A stretch of 64,000 nucleotides of DNA. Origin: Saturnia japonica. Taxonomy: Eukaryota; Arthropoda; Insecta; Lepidoptera; Saturniidae. Both the position numbers and the translations under genes were made by a program. This document shows positions 10,114 through 22,802 of the stretch, one piece after another. Under the pieces are notes generated by a model. It was given only the letters and a program-made list of their open reading frames with translations, did no database searches and was not told the DNA's origin. The stretch is from contig CM065318.1 in assembly GCA_033032175.1 (NCBI GenBank), positions 14,818,001 through 14,882,000 on the forward strand, written 5' to 3'. Numbering within the stretch: the first letter of the stretch is position 1; each line of letters opens with the position of its first letter.

Positions 10114-13100
10114 TATTAACATAAATGAAATATATATCAAACAGTCACCATATTAGAATAATTGCAATTGGATCTTCAAATTCGAAGATACACCCACGAA
10201 ACTCCTCAAAAAGTTTCCTTTAAAAGTTATATAAAATTATTTTATATGTAAATAAAAAACAGACACAAAATCACGGCGTGACGTCATCATTCAATAAATA
10301 AAACTAAGGTATTATGTGCAAATTTACTAAAATTTCAGTTATGAAATTTCTTTAGCACCTTTTTTAAACGTTTAATAATAGTTTTAGACTCATTTATCAC
10401 AAGATAACACTCAACTGTGTGTATTAATTAAACGATGACGTCACATTTTCTTTATGGCATATCCAACATAACATACCATTCCCCGAAGGGTTAGGCAGAG
10501 ATGTACCGATTTACACCCACAGTTCGCCGTGTATGTTTTTAGGTCCCATGCAATAGGGGACAATCACGCAATTTTTCATTTGAAAACTTAAATAAAAAAT
10601 CAGTTATTTTTTCTAGATTTGTCTTGTTTTAGGCTTCTTATCAAACATACCAATATTATAAAATATACTGTTAACTCGCGGATTTAAAATCTTTGTACGA
10701 AAAAAGCAAAAAATCCGTGAAAGACATGTTTTTAAATTAATGTGTAAATGCTATACATAATGCTATAATGTAATGTAATATTAATATATTGATATCCATT
10801 GTAAATAGAAAAAAAATCACAGACGTGATTAATAATTTCAATCTGTATTTATAGTTATAGGTGTACCGCAGATTATCGCATGAAAATTTTCAGATATGTA
10901 TATGTATAAAAAAAATTAAAAAAAAATTTTAATGTTGAATCTTCGAGAAACTTTAAATCTATGACCCCCTTCAAACTTATACTCTAGATCCGCTGCTGTG
11001 TCCGTCTGTATGCAAGGATAATCTTTAGCACGGCAATATACTATGTAGGTCATTAGGGTTTTATTTATGAGATTAAATATTATCGATTAATATTGTGGAT
11101 GTTCTTATACTCTACCTGTGCAATACTTGCCAAATATTCAGAAGTGAAAAAGAACACATTGTGAGGTTTTCCATAAATTATGGTAAAGAAATATGATTAG
11201 CCGATTAATTAAGTACGTGAATTCTACAGCTTTGGGGGCTTTGAAGTATTACTTATCGCAATTTGGGGAGAGGGAGCGGTCATGTAAAACGTTACGAACC
11301 GTTACAAGGGCGGGAGGGAGGTTCCAACAATGGCTTACGTAACATTGTTTTTTTTTTAAATTTAAATAAAAAAGTAGGAAATTAAAATTTTCCAAGATCG
11401 CAACCCTTTTCGTTTACGTTTTGCCGGTAATCCCTTGATTGTATTGTACGTCATTTTCATTTTGTTTTTCCAAGTTGGCAACCTTTTTCGTTTGGTTTAC
11501 GGGACATCCCTCGACTGTATTGCTGTAGCCAGTGTAGTTAAAGTGAGTTATTATTATTACTGTAATGTCCTCAAAACAAAGAAATGTTACGGTGCGTTAC
11601 ATGGGGTGGAGTGAGGCTCAAAAATTGCGTTACGTAATACTTGAACGCCCCCTTTGGCATATTCAAAAGAAGACATGGGATAGTATAATATACTTATAAC
11701 GTTTTATTTAAAGTAATTTATATTATGTTGTATGTATATTTGAGCTAATGAATACAATTGAATTATATTGATTTTATGTATATTTTGAATAAATTAAAAT
11801 GGTTTTATACAAACATTTAACAGTGATTTATTTAATCGTTATTATTAGCTATACAACTATTTATCAATGGACCATAATAATATAAAATACTTAGGTATAG
11901 ATATACATATATGACAGCCTCAATATCCTAGGTGTGGATATTCGCTGCGACCTCAACTTCAGAGTTTACTTCGGGAGTTTCATTTTCGCCACATCTCGGA
12001 ATCTTGAATGGCTTTTCACGGCTGAACAGCTGTACACCTGCTTTAAGGCACAACTTCGACCTTGTATAGAATACTTTTCGCACCTTTGGGGCGGATCCGC
12101 AAAGTACCTCGTGGAAGCCCTGTACAGGTTGTAAAGACGAGCTATCCGCATTGTAAATGATTCAGACGTTACTAAGTTCATCACGCCGCTTCAGCTACGC
12201 AGGGACATGGCCTCGCTGAGCGTATCCTACCGTCTGTATCATGCATAAGCACATGCACTACGTCTTGTCTTTGCCGTAGGTACTGTAAAGCTGCGGAACT
12301 GTCTCCCGGTCAGTGTGTTTCCATGAAACATAACGTGTAGAGACATTTGAGCAGGCTGGCATGACTTATTGGATTACACTGTGCTTACCATGAGGAATAG
12401 TTCCGTTACTTTGACGTGCTACGATAAAAAAGAATTCATATTAATCTATGCCTGGACTGTTCTGCCTCCGCTGCCCCCATAGCTTCGACAACAACATAGA
12501 GCGACAACTCGAAAGAGAAAGTATAGTTTACGCTTGTGCTAGAATGATAGATATAGGCATACGAGACAATATTCGTATGTGCTAGCGGCCTACGTCAATC
12601 TAATCAAAATAAATCTAGCTTATTTTAGCAAAATCTAAGATTTTAAAAGTAGTAGACGTGTTTACATTGTAATTACGTGTACTTCACCTGGATTTAGCTC
12701 GTATATCAATGAAAAATTATACACACACCATGTAGGTAATGTACCTATACTCTTTTTGATTTCGTATTGTTCAACCTATTGGCGATCTATACTATACTAA
12801 AATCTATGTTGTCTCTGTTCTTTCTCTTCTTCGTACACTCTATAAGATACTCCATGGAGTTAGATACCTACACATCTTTGCTGGTAAGTATATATCCTTT
12901 ATAATAGTTTAAATAAAAAACATTTAATTCGAAAAAAAAAATATTCTTAGTTAGTATTGTACCTATTCTCCTTGGAAAATATAATACTATATACAAAAGT
13001 ACCTACTCTGTGAATATAACATCAAAACTTCAAAACGATGACGTAGATTATTCATATTTTATCAAGAATGAGATAACTATTCCTTACAATCAAAATTTTT

Positions 13101-13160
13101 GTTATTAGTTTCGAAAATCTAAATTTTTGATTGATTACGTGCATATAAAATTCGAATATA
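10114..13160. other. gap between WDR91 and the SPMIP1-like gene
   Basis: AT-rich and non-coding apart from a LINE fragment at 11925-12330. It contains a likely WDR91 polyadenylation signal AATAAA at 10251-10256. I see no WD40 exon in it. Confidence 0.55.
11925..12330 (+). pseudogene. non-LTR retrotransposon reverse-transcriptase C-terminal fragment
   Basis: Read across one stop (12132-12134), the plus strand shows LGVDIRCDLNF, YTCFKAQLRPCIEYFSHLWGG, then RRAIRIVNDSDVTK and LRRDMASLSVSYRLYHA. This is the usual end of the reverse transcriptase ORF of jockey-like LINEs. The 5' end is missing and the frame is broken, so it is a dead fragment. Confidence 0.8.
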
Positions 13161-16100
13161 ATGTCGCACGCTTTCTACGCAGATGCCGGTGAGAAGTCCA
13201 AACGTCGAAACAGGATTTGGTACCAAGAGAACCTACTCAAAGTACTTCAGGCTGCTAAAGAGAAAAGAGTACGGGAAATTGACGCGTCTATCGCACTTGC
13301 CGAGGAGTTGATGGCAGTACGTTATAACTGTTTCTGTAGATAGCGTATAACACAATAAGTTTTATTATTTATTGAACGTTAATAATATTATTATTATTAT
13401 TATACATTGAAATATACTGAAGCCATAATGATTTAGAAATAGCAAGTTCCGTGAGTATCCATCTATGTACATACATACACTGAAAAGCAAATTGAAAATG
13501 TAATAAACTCCCGACACATGTAACCTATTCATTGAAACCATTCTAATGAGCCCAAATACGATAACTCTACTGTACGGTGGTGAGGAATTAGGTATCCTAC
13601 GGATTCTAGATGACGCTACAACATCAGTTTAAGGTTTTTCTAATATCAATGAACAGAATACCAAATCGCGACTCAATGAGACCTTTAGAAGATGCTCACA
13701 TCTATTTATCAACTCTAAAAGAGCTGATAATCTTCAAACGGCTGAACAGATTTTCTTGAATCATAGCTAAGAATTCTATTGATCAAGTCAGCTTTCAACC
13801 AAAAAACCTAAAAACAAAATTGGTTCAGTCGTTTGTGAGCTACGACGCCACAGACAAACACATAAATACTCCCATCTTGGTGTGTCGAGGAGGTTAAAAT
13901 ATACCTAATAACTGTAAACAATCAGAGCTCCTTGGGTAGGTACAAAGAGAGGTTGAGCACAGAAAAAAAATGTCTATGAAAATTTCTGTCTACTTTGGAC
14001 AGTCCCAATGGTGGAATACCTCCACTCTACAGAATATCGCAGCCAAATAACCCTGTCTTGTATTCCTGCAGCGAATAAGGTTTCCAGAGCTCCTTGGGCT
14101 GGGGGTTCAAGATCTGCAACGCGCTAGTTAACATAGCGTACATAGGCTGTGTTATTCGCTTACCACCAGGTGGGCCGTATGCTTGTTTGTCACCTTAGTT
14201 GTATAAAAGATAAGTAATACCTAATCGTGTACCCCTTACCTGTAGAGATTAGATGAACCAGTGAAAGAACACGCCGTCGTGCCCTTACACAATGTAATTC
14301 CATCAGAAGACGATAGCTTGATGAAACCCGTAGAACCTGAGGTCCTAAACATTCTATATGGCAGTTCAGACAAAGGGGCAGCGGAAAAATATTTCAAGGC
14401 AAGGAATAAAAAATCTCCTGAAGATAAGTTAGTACCTATAAAATTAACTTTTGATAGATATAATGTACGAACAAGCTCCGTTTAGTTTGCCCTCATTTTA
14501 ACCAGACTGCGAAAAAGGAGGGTTATGTTTTTCGAGCGTATGTAAAATGTATGCCTGTTTCTTTGGCACACTCTGTAGCCTAAAGGACTTGATGCATTTT
14601 ATCATACGAAGTGTCGTTAGATTCGTCTTTGTGGAATTTACATAGGCTATATAATATTTATGTACGACGTCTGGGAATCAAATAAAAAGCAAAATTAGGA
14701 AAAAGTGTTTTTTTTAGTCAAGTGTTTTTGTTTTAGTCGGGGTTTTTTGTTTCCTTTTTAATGATTTAGCTTGTTTAAATTATATATTATAGACTGACCA
14801 CCAAGATTAATATATATACTAATATTAGGTATAATAGGTACATATAAATTTCAATAAGGAATATGCATACGATTTAAATATAGGTTAAGTATTTTTATTT
14901 ACAAGCTTTTTTCGTTCATAGATTTTCATGGATAAATAGTGTTAATAATACGAGGGAAATTTGAAATCGCAAAACGAAACGCTATTGATCAAATCGAATC
15001 GTGACGTCAGAGTCCGCAGTGTGTTCACGATGGCGAAATTACCTATTGGATGTTTTTATATTTTTATAATTGTATGGTTTAATCGTTATTTATTACTCTT
15101 ACTAATGAAATATGGTATTCCTACAATGTAAATTTGGGATCGTCGTTAGAGTATGTTCGGCCAGATCACCTTATGAGGGGTGCAATGTAAGGGAACCTCC
15201 ACGCGGTGCACCCCGGGCAACGTCGGCCTTTCTGGCCGGAGGCTGATACCCTTGACACGGAGGCTTCGTCCAGCATTCCTCTGCCCTATAGAGGAAGCAA
15301 CGGACGTTGTGCGGGCGGACTCGGCGTGCACTAACCCTGCCATCGAGAAGGTAGGTAGGGCATCTTGTCCTACCTGCCAACGTCGTGCTCGTAATCCCAT
15401 CGGAGTGTCGTTGTCATGTCTCGCAGCTTCGCATGGGACCGAGGGTCTTGGCTTAACCGCCCGGACCGCGAGGAAGAAAACCTCTATAAAAAATTACCCC
15501 AATTCTAAGAGGCGGCGCACCTCGAGAGGATGCATGGCTGATGGGTTGATCAGTTGTTAGTGCAACCCCCGTCAGAGAACCGGCCAACTCCCTGACGGGT
15601 TACGGTAGGCTTACCCAGGTACAGGGGGCACTGCCTGGGTTGACCGTTTTTTCCCCCCATACTCGTGGGAATAAAAATGAACTTTCCAAACCAAAAAATT
15701 TTAAATGTTAGATTAAGTAGGTTAGGTGAGATTGATAGTGAAGATGGAAGTGGGGGGGTGTACGAAGCGGGCTGGACAGCCGCTTGACGCAGGACTGAGC
15801 TCAGTTGTGGCCGCGAAGGTAACGACGGCTCAGAGGGGGGCGCTTCGCGGATCGGGCCGCTCTCGGAGCGTTGGACGCCCAGTGAGGGGAGGAGGAACGA
15901 CTTCGATCCAAACCTTCTTAAAGGAGGCAGCTTCCAAGGCAGTCCCGGCAGAGGACGAGGTGGTAGTCGTCGGGGGCGTCGGTGATGTGGGGTGGGCTGC
16001 GGAAGTACAGGATGCGGAGACGCTGAGGGCCCGCACAGAAAGCGGAGTGGCCACTATTCTGGAAGTTTGCCGTATCTCAGGAAATCTAAAAGGGACTTGT

Positions 16101-18672
16101 ATCAAGTCCCTTAAAGGTGCGGCAAATAGCCTAAGGGAGGTGGTGGAGGTGCTCCTGGAGCGTACAGCCAACGAGGAGACGGCCCGCCTCGGCAGGGAAA
16201 CGAGGGTTCTCCGCCGGTAGGTCGAGGAACTCAAGAAGGAGGTGTTGGCTTGGCGGCGGGAGGCTAGTGCACGGCAGGTGATGCCGTCTCCTCCTCCTCC
16301 TCCTCCTCTACAGCCAGTGCGGGTTGAGGTTCCTCCCCAGGCCTGGCAGAAGGCCTTGGCGGATGCAGTGAGTAGGTTGGAGCGGTCCATTCGCTCCACT
16401 GTCGGAGAGGTTATTAGCGCCCGATTCGACAGCTTGGAAGTGAATGGTCGGCTCCTTCCGAAAAAGGTACTACGCCCACCGTTAGCGGGCGACAAAAGTC
16501 CCGCTGCAGCCAAAAGGCCTATCACTGGACCCAAGCCCGCCAGAGCCAAAAGGCCCCGGTTGATGTCCCGGGCAAGGTCCAAGGGGGCGGCTGCGTCCGA
16601 TCCTACTCCATCTAATGTGGAGTGGCCTGCCCTCCCGGGGCCCTCCGTTTCTGGGGAGCCTTCTGAGGCCGGCGAGGCTTGGACCACCGTGGTTCGGCGG
16701 CCGAAAAAGGCTAAAGCCCCAGCTGCACCGGCAGCTGCTCCCGCGCCTAAAAAGAAGGCTGGTAACAAGGGGACCCAGGTGAAGATGCCCGTTGTGCCGC
16801 GCTCTGCTGCAGTTGTCATCACGTTACAGCTTGAGGCGGTGGCCAGTGGAGTGACGTACTCGGCTGCGGTTCTCAAGGTGCGGGAAGTAGTAAAGCTGGC
16901 TGAGCTGGGGATCGATGACCCGAAGCTCCGCACGACGGCCACAGGAGCCAAAATCATCGAGTTTAAAGCCTCCGATGGTGAGAAGAAGGCGGCTGGCCTG
17001 GCTTCACAGCTGCAAGCCGTACTCGCGGGGGTAGCTGACATTACCAGGCCGGTCAAACGTGCGGAGGTTCGGGTCGTCGAAATTGATGACTCCGTCGACA
17101 AGACGGAGCTCAGAACGGCAATAGCCACTGCAGCCGGATGTGAGCCAGACCAGATTAGGATTGGCTCCATCCGGCATGACTGGGGGGGGGGGAGTGGAAT
17201 TCGTGTCGCTCCCAGTGGCGGGGGCAAGGAAGTTGGCTGATGCAGGGCGTCTCCTGGTCGGCTGGAGTGTGGCCCGTATACGGCCACTGGCAGAGAAGCC
17301 CATGCGCTGCTTTAAGTGCATGGGCTTGGGCCACACTCGCACAACGTGTGAGACGCTGGCCGACTGGGGTGCCCTGTGTTTCTCAGGCCACACGGCGGTG
17401 AGCTGTGTAGCTATTAAGCTGCACTTCACCGCATGCGCCGCCGCCAGCAAGCCGGCGGACCATTACATGGGGGAGGGACGAGCTGCATGCCCTCCTCCAC
17501 CAAGAGGAGGCCCCCTGGGGCACGTTTTGGAGGACCAGGATCGGGGGTGATTAGTATGGCTCAATAATGCAGCACGGCCATACTAATTACCTCCAAGGGA
17601 ACTTAAACCACTCCGCCACTGCACAAGACTTATTTGTGCAATCGGTGGCGGAGTGGAACATTAGTGTTGCGGTGGCTGCGGAGCCGTATTGTGTCCCTGC
17701 TCAACCTTACTGGGCAGGTGACCTTGACGGCTCCGTAGCCATTCATAGTACGGGGTCACCCCTCTCCTTTAAGGAGATGGGGTCAGGGTTCGTGGCAGCC
17801 GCCTGGGGAGGTTACGGTATTGTGGGGGTTTATTTCTCCCCAAACCGGCCCTTGAGGGAGTTCGAGGCGTTTCTCGACTCCTTGGGGCCGGCGATCAGGC
17901 GGCCGTCACCGCTCCCCATTGTCCTGCTTGGTGATCTTAACGCCAAGTCGCGGGCATGGGGATCGGTGGCCACGGACCCCCGGGGGGAGCTAGTGGAAGA
18001 GTGGACAGTTCAAGTTGGACTGTCCCTCCTCAATAGAGGGTCCGTCCACACGTGCGTGCGGCATAACGAGGGGTCCGTGGTGGACGTCTCCTTTGCCACG
18101 CCGTCTGTCGCGCGCCGTGTGGAGAATTGGCGGGTGCTGGAGGAGGTGAAGACCTTTTCCGATCACCGCTATATTCAGTTCGAGGTCTCCACCTCCCCAG
18201 GGGAGCTGGTGCACCGTCCCCGTGGGGGGACGGTGCTCCCCAGATGGGTTCTTGGCCGCCTCGACCGAGAGCTGGCGGAAGAGGTGGCCATTGTCCAGAG
18301 CTGGCGAGGGCCAGCTCCAGCAGCTGAAGATATCGCGTATGATAAGTAACTACTAAGTAACTCACCTAAATAAAACTATAATGCATGTCAATATTTGCAT
18401 TTTCTTAAAGTAGCACGGCAAAGTGACGACAAATTTATAATTATTTTAACTTCTCCGTTAGATACTTCTTCCGTATAGTGTCAAATTGGGACTACGGTTG
18501 GCAACAGAAGCAGGCTAAGCAACGCGCACGGGATGTAAATCACGGCAGATGTGCAATACTCAGGGATACTTTCTATAGAAAGAATAATTTAGCTCCCGAT
18601 CCGTCACACTATTCGCAGCCCTCCGGTGGAGAAGTGTCCATATGCAGCGAATACTCTTGCAACTTTCACTGA
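13161..18672 (+). CDS. SPMIP1: SPMIP1/ATP6V1FNB-like axonemal microtubule inner protein, three exons
   Basis: Vertebrate SPMIP1 lies inside sperm-tail doublet microtubules. Exon 1, 13161-13316: MSHAFYADAGEKSKRRNRIW..., a basic helical stretch, donor GTACGT. Exon 2, 14246-14427: RLDEPVKEHAVVPLHN... to AAEKYFKARNKKSPEDK, donor GTTAGT. Exon 3, 18462-18672: acceptor GTTAG, completing the Lys codon, then YFFRIVSNWDYGWQ and ILRDTFYRKN, stop TGA. Phases agree (156, 182 and 211 nt) and give 182 residues, close to the family's size. The joined region SPEDKYFF...SNWDYGW followed by RDTFYRKN fits the family pattern of a Lys-Tyr...Ser-Trp-Glu/Asp-Tyr-Gly-Trp block and a DTFYRKN block. AATAAA lies at 18722-18727. 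Intron 2 contains an R1-type LINE. The family name is from recall. Confidence 0.7.
13925..14205 (+). repeat. dispersed ~180-bp monomer plus common Lepidoptera repeat tail
   Basis: One monomer of the family also found at 26130-26480 and 37373-37680 (TTTGGACAGTCCC, CCACTCTACAGAA, TTCCAGAGCTCCTTGGG). A tail with GCAACGCGCTAG and ACCACCAGGTGGGCCGTATG follows, a widely dispersed lepidopteran motif. It lies in intron 1 of the SPMIP1-like gene. Confidence 0.6.
14490..14790 (+). repeat. dispersed repeat, uninterrupted copy
   Basis: It contains TTTGGCACACTCTGTAGCC, GTGTCGTTAGATTCGTCTT, then GTACGACGTCTGGGAA and a T-rich end GTTTCCTTTTTAATGATT. The same blocks in the same order occur at 36050-36860, where they are split by an insertion, and in part at 59125-59230. 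Confidence 0.7.
15726..17550 (+). pseudogene. gag-like ORF1 of R1-type LINE
   Basis: Nucleic-acid-binding ORF1 protein. The frame from 15726 reaches an in-frame TAG at 16218-16220 and continues in the same frame to 17240. It then shifts by one base at a long G run near 17181-17190, after which the next frame carries MRCFKCMGLGHTRTTC and a second Cys-His knuckle up to 17550. A poly-Pro stretch (SPPPPPPPLQP) and a basic Lys/Arg/Ala region precede the knuckles. One nonsense and one frameshift mean it is broken as read; the G-run shift could also be a sequencing error. Confidence 0.8.
17567..18345 (+). pseudogene. ORF2 endonuclease domain of R1-type LINE, truncated
   Basis: An apurinic-type endonuclease that nicks target DNA for retrotransposition. 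Visible motifs: LQGNLNHSATAQDLF (the usual start QxNxNxS), AEPY, VGVYFSPN, LLGDLNAKSRAWGS, VDVSFATP and FSDHRYIQFEV with the catalytic SDH. About 260 residues are present; the reverse transcriptase that should follow is missing and the frame ends at a stop just after the junction. Confidence 0.85.
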
Positions 18673-19520
18673 AAATTTGGAATTTATAAGGATACTCTAT
18701 TTACGATTAAAAAATCTAACAAATAAAGATTATACTTGAATATTCGAATATTGAATTATTTATGAAAGGCGAATTACCTAATCACTTTTGTAAGCACTTC
18801 AATGATTTAATTTGGCAGGCTAATTAAATAGCAGTTATGTAAATGCAACCATTAGACTGCATCCAATGTAGCAGGGCGAAGTTGTGCTAAGTTCAATCAA
18901 TATAATTGCATCTCTCGCAAAGTTCGACGAATAGAATTTCGTTTCAAGATTTTTATTAACTTCTATTGGTCAGATTTTCACAGATCCATTTTTAAATGCA
19001 CAGGCGGACTTAAGATAGGAAAAAAAAAAAAAGACGTGTGGCACTCGGGGACTGCCGTGGAAAAGCTATTGCATAGCATTTTTTATCAACTTATGCAATT
19101 ATAATTATTTATTTATTTTATTTATGCGGGTTTTTTTTCCTTTGTTTTTTTTTCTTTGATATTAATTCAAGATACACTTTTTGAGCGTGGTGACCGATAA
19201 GAAAACAATTTTTTTTTCTTTTATTAAATAAATGAGAAGTTATTATTATAACTTATAATTAACAAATAAAATTATGTAGGTTTTACAACTCTATGTATGT
19301 CGTTCTTTTATCAAACATATTTTACAACGCCATCTAGCGGTGAGAGGAGTCCGTGTTCCCGTCGAGCCTGTCGCGACACCCAAGTCTTAGTATCACCGCT
19401 ATGCCGGTCGGAGTGGGGGGTGTTAAGTTATTTTCGTTACGGAATTTCTGGATTCGGTCTCCACGCTCAAGGCCCGCGATAGAAGCTATGCAATAGCTTA
19501 AAACACTTTTACATGAAGAC

Positions 19521-20159
19521 ACTATAGTCGTACAAGTTCGTGCGCGAACGTCCTATAATTCCGACAGACGTTGACGGGGGTGAGGTACTAAGGACGATAA
19601 CGGAGGCGGGTAATGGGTATGGATAGCGGGGAAGGTAAACGTGTGTAATTGTGTGACGTAGAGCGCAGTCACAGCAAACTAAAGTAAACAGTATTACGTC
19701 TGCATACAAACAGCCGAAATGAAATCTATAACTAATGACGAAATATTATATTACCTACTTCCTATAATTTAAAATTGTTTTTGATTTATAATTTTTTTTA
19801 AACAATTGTACATTTCCTTCTTATTAACACACAATCACTTTTGAAACTTTTAATAAAACCCAAGTTGAGATAATTTAAATTAAAACTTACAATATTTACA
19901 GTAGGTAATATATTTTGATGCAAAGATAATAATGACAATATAATAGAGCATTTTCAAATGACAAATACATAAGAAGGTAACCCAAGAAACAGTCAGAGGG
20001 CAGCCCTAGTGCGTATTTATCTACCGAGCGGCTGTAGGTAATTGTTTCAAGAACACTACCGAGACAATGAAACGTACTGTAGTGACGTAGTCGTGCTACC
20101 TCGCCCCCTCTAACGTCTCTCACATGGGATGGTCGCGCACTAACTTGTACGACTATAGT
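19521..20159. mobile_element. MITE-like element with long imperfect inverted termini
   Basis: The left end ACTATAGTCGTACAAGTT recurs as its exact reverse complement at the right end (20142-20159). Similarity continues inward with GTGCGCGA, AGACGTT and GGGGG-GAGGTA blocks for about 80 bp. There is no transposase inside. The superfamily is not assigned. Confidence 0.8.
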
Positions 20160-22802
20160 CATTACTATATAGGTAATCTTGCCGAATAACTCATAGGAAC
20201 GATTAGAAAATCTTTAAGACGAGTTAGTAGTAGATATCGGCACGACAGTAAGTTTATTAGAGAGTTAAATTAAAAGCTGAGCGTGCATCACGTGACTGAA
20301 GTGCAATGATGTTAATCAAAAATTATAATATAATAATATTTTATTGATTTTTTCTATTGTGCAAAAATAATTTAACGTTGTATAAAACAATCAGTATCAT
20401 TAATGGCTAACATTATCATGTTGTTTTTATTTTATTGCGTCAAAGAAGTAAGTGCAAGTACTTTGTGTCCTTTTAAAGATCATAAAATAATAAGACAATA
20501 ATTTTATAGCAAAAACATATATTTTATAATTTTATTATTTACAATAATCAACTTTTATTTACATATCAACAACAGCAAGTGTACCTCCTTTGTTAAGGTC
20601 ACATCTAACTGTCCGATTTGAAGGGATAAACTAAAGTTAAAAAATCTGTTTTCATTCATAACCATTTCATTTTGATACACAAATTAATTTTCACATAGAT
20701 TCAGTGCCGGCTTTAGAGCGACCCGGGGCTTACCAAAGGGCCAGGTGGGTGAACTATTTTTTTTTACTGTTATATCTTTTGCTCACATTGTTGCTACAGG
20801 CTCGCAATAGCTGAAAACCGAAGACCAATGGAGCCAAAACTGAATAAGGCTGCTACAAAATATTTCAACCAGGTGACCCGGGGGACTAAGATAACTAAAG
20901 CAGGCGCTGCATAAAAATCATTTCAATAGACGATTTCTTTGGAAATGGATAGCAGTCGTTGCCTAAGCTATATCTATTAAATAAAATGAACCATGATTAT
21001 TCTAACAACTATTGTGACAGGCATAGTGAAATTCGTCCATTGAAACGCGAAGACGGACCGATAAATAATCAAATGCATACATAAAAAATTCATTAACCAT
21101 AGTATAAACAGCAACATTCGCTCACAACAATTCACTAAAGTAAATATAAAAAACACATAAAATAATAAATATGAGACTTATTTGTTCTTTATCAATTCAT
21201 TTGACGCATTATGTACAAATTTCTATTTTTTTTAAATCAGTCAAATATAACAAAGTGTCGGTCGTTAGTTTGCCTACACTAAGAACTTTTGTAATAATGT
21301 TATTGTTATTATGCTCTCTCCTTTGGCGTTTCATCTTCATTCTAGAGACTAGCTCTATAAAATACATTTTCCAAATGAGCCATTGTTATAGACAATCAAC
21401 TCGGTCAGATGTGGAGTTTTAAAATTTTGGTCAATTCTAATCGAATAAAAATATTGATGCTTGATAGCTACAGATACTAATGTGTCATTTCATGTCAAAT
21501 CATGCGGATATTTTTAGATTAAAATTTGAACAGATAAAACGGCATAAGAATTAAATAACTTAGTAACTTTGAAATCATAATCAAAATTCATTTAACACCA
21601 TTTATATAATTTAAAAGTAATTAAAACTGTTAATTTAATTATTACATCATATAACAGTACGAGTGATTATTGTTTAGACCAAAGGAATATCGATTCAACA
21701 ATATCCCCACAGGCATGTACCAAAAAAAAACCCAAATTCGCGTACTTTTACCATTTATTTGATCTGGTAACACTATGGTTGATGGTGAAAGAAAATATCG
21801 TGAGGAAACATGAACGCTTAAGAAATGTTCTTGTAGTTGGGGTGATTAAGCCCATTAACAGCCCTTTATCTAACAATATGGGCATTTATTATCATTACTT
21901 TATTGATGTTATATTGTCGGTCTGAAATTATTATTATTATTACACCAAATAATGACGTACTTTGTCCAGACAACGAGAAAAAAATCTCATAAGTATGAAG
22001 TAGGCCTTTCCAAATCTCAATAACTGAATAAAGCATATAATAAGACATTCCACGGAACAAAAATTTCACTAAATACGATATTGTGTTTTATTCGAAATAT
22101 TCACCCATTGCCTATATGCAATGGTAATATGAGATCTGTTAAAACCTAACTTAGTATTAATAAAATACACAAGTCTCATGCCAATGTAAAAAAAAAAAAC
22201 ATAGGTCTCATGCGAATGTAAGTTGAATTAAATACACCTAATGACAAATATGGATATGTTATTATTGTCACAATTTCTAATACTCTGCTTGTATTAATAA
22301 CACAAGTTATTTAAATCCAGTTCATTTCTCCATATTTGGAAATAAAATTCACATACACAATTACAATCTACCCATCATGATGATTGCGCGACCTATTTCA
22401 AATAAAAATTTATAACAGTGTTACCATGCGAAAGGTAATCTTAAAGTTGTACGCTCTGACAAACTCCTAGATTTTTATTGGATCTCACGGCCACTGTTTT
22501 TCTAAGCGGTTCTAAACAGGCGGTATCGAAAAACAAAGGCTAAAGGGACTGGTATTTCTAAAATAAGAAAGGGAAATCGAGATCAAAAATGTAAACAAAG
22601 GTGTTGCCAAATCAAATAATAACCTTATTTATGTGTGGTTTCCAAGAGTATGGCGATAACAACACATGAAAATACAATCCTATTTAATCATAATAAATTA
22701 CCCAAAATTATTAGGAACCTACCACATTGAAATTGTCGTTATATATAGAAAAGTTTCTAGAAAATTCAAGCCTACTATTGTCAATGCACTATTATCATTT
22801 TA

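Larger units (their letters stand above)
15150..18345 (+). mobile_element. R1-clade-like LINE lacking reverse transcriptase
   Basis: A sharply GC-rich island in AT-rich DNA. Plus-strand order: GC-rich 5' leader, gag-like ORF1 (15726-17550), endonuclease start of ORF2 (about 17567-18345). The sequence then stops in AT-rich DNA with no reverse transcriptase, 3' UTR or poly-A. LINEs normally lose their 5' end, so this 3' loss is unusual. It lies in intron 2 of the SPMIP1-like gene, ending about 115 bp before exon 3. Boundaries are approximate and no target-site duplication was found. Confidence 0.8.

Noticed and set aside
15830..17287. Long minus-strand ORF (485 codons)
   Set aside because: It is antisense to the LINE gag in GC-rich DNA with few stop codons. 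It is Pro/Ser/Arg/Thr-rich without domains, and the plus strand carries the real zinc-knuckle protein.
19297..19482. Short GC-raised ORFs on both strands next to the MITE
   Set aside because: Open on both strands with no recognisable domain; the composition resembles repeat sequence.
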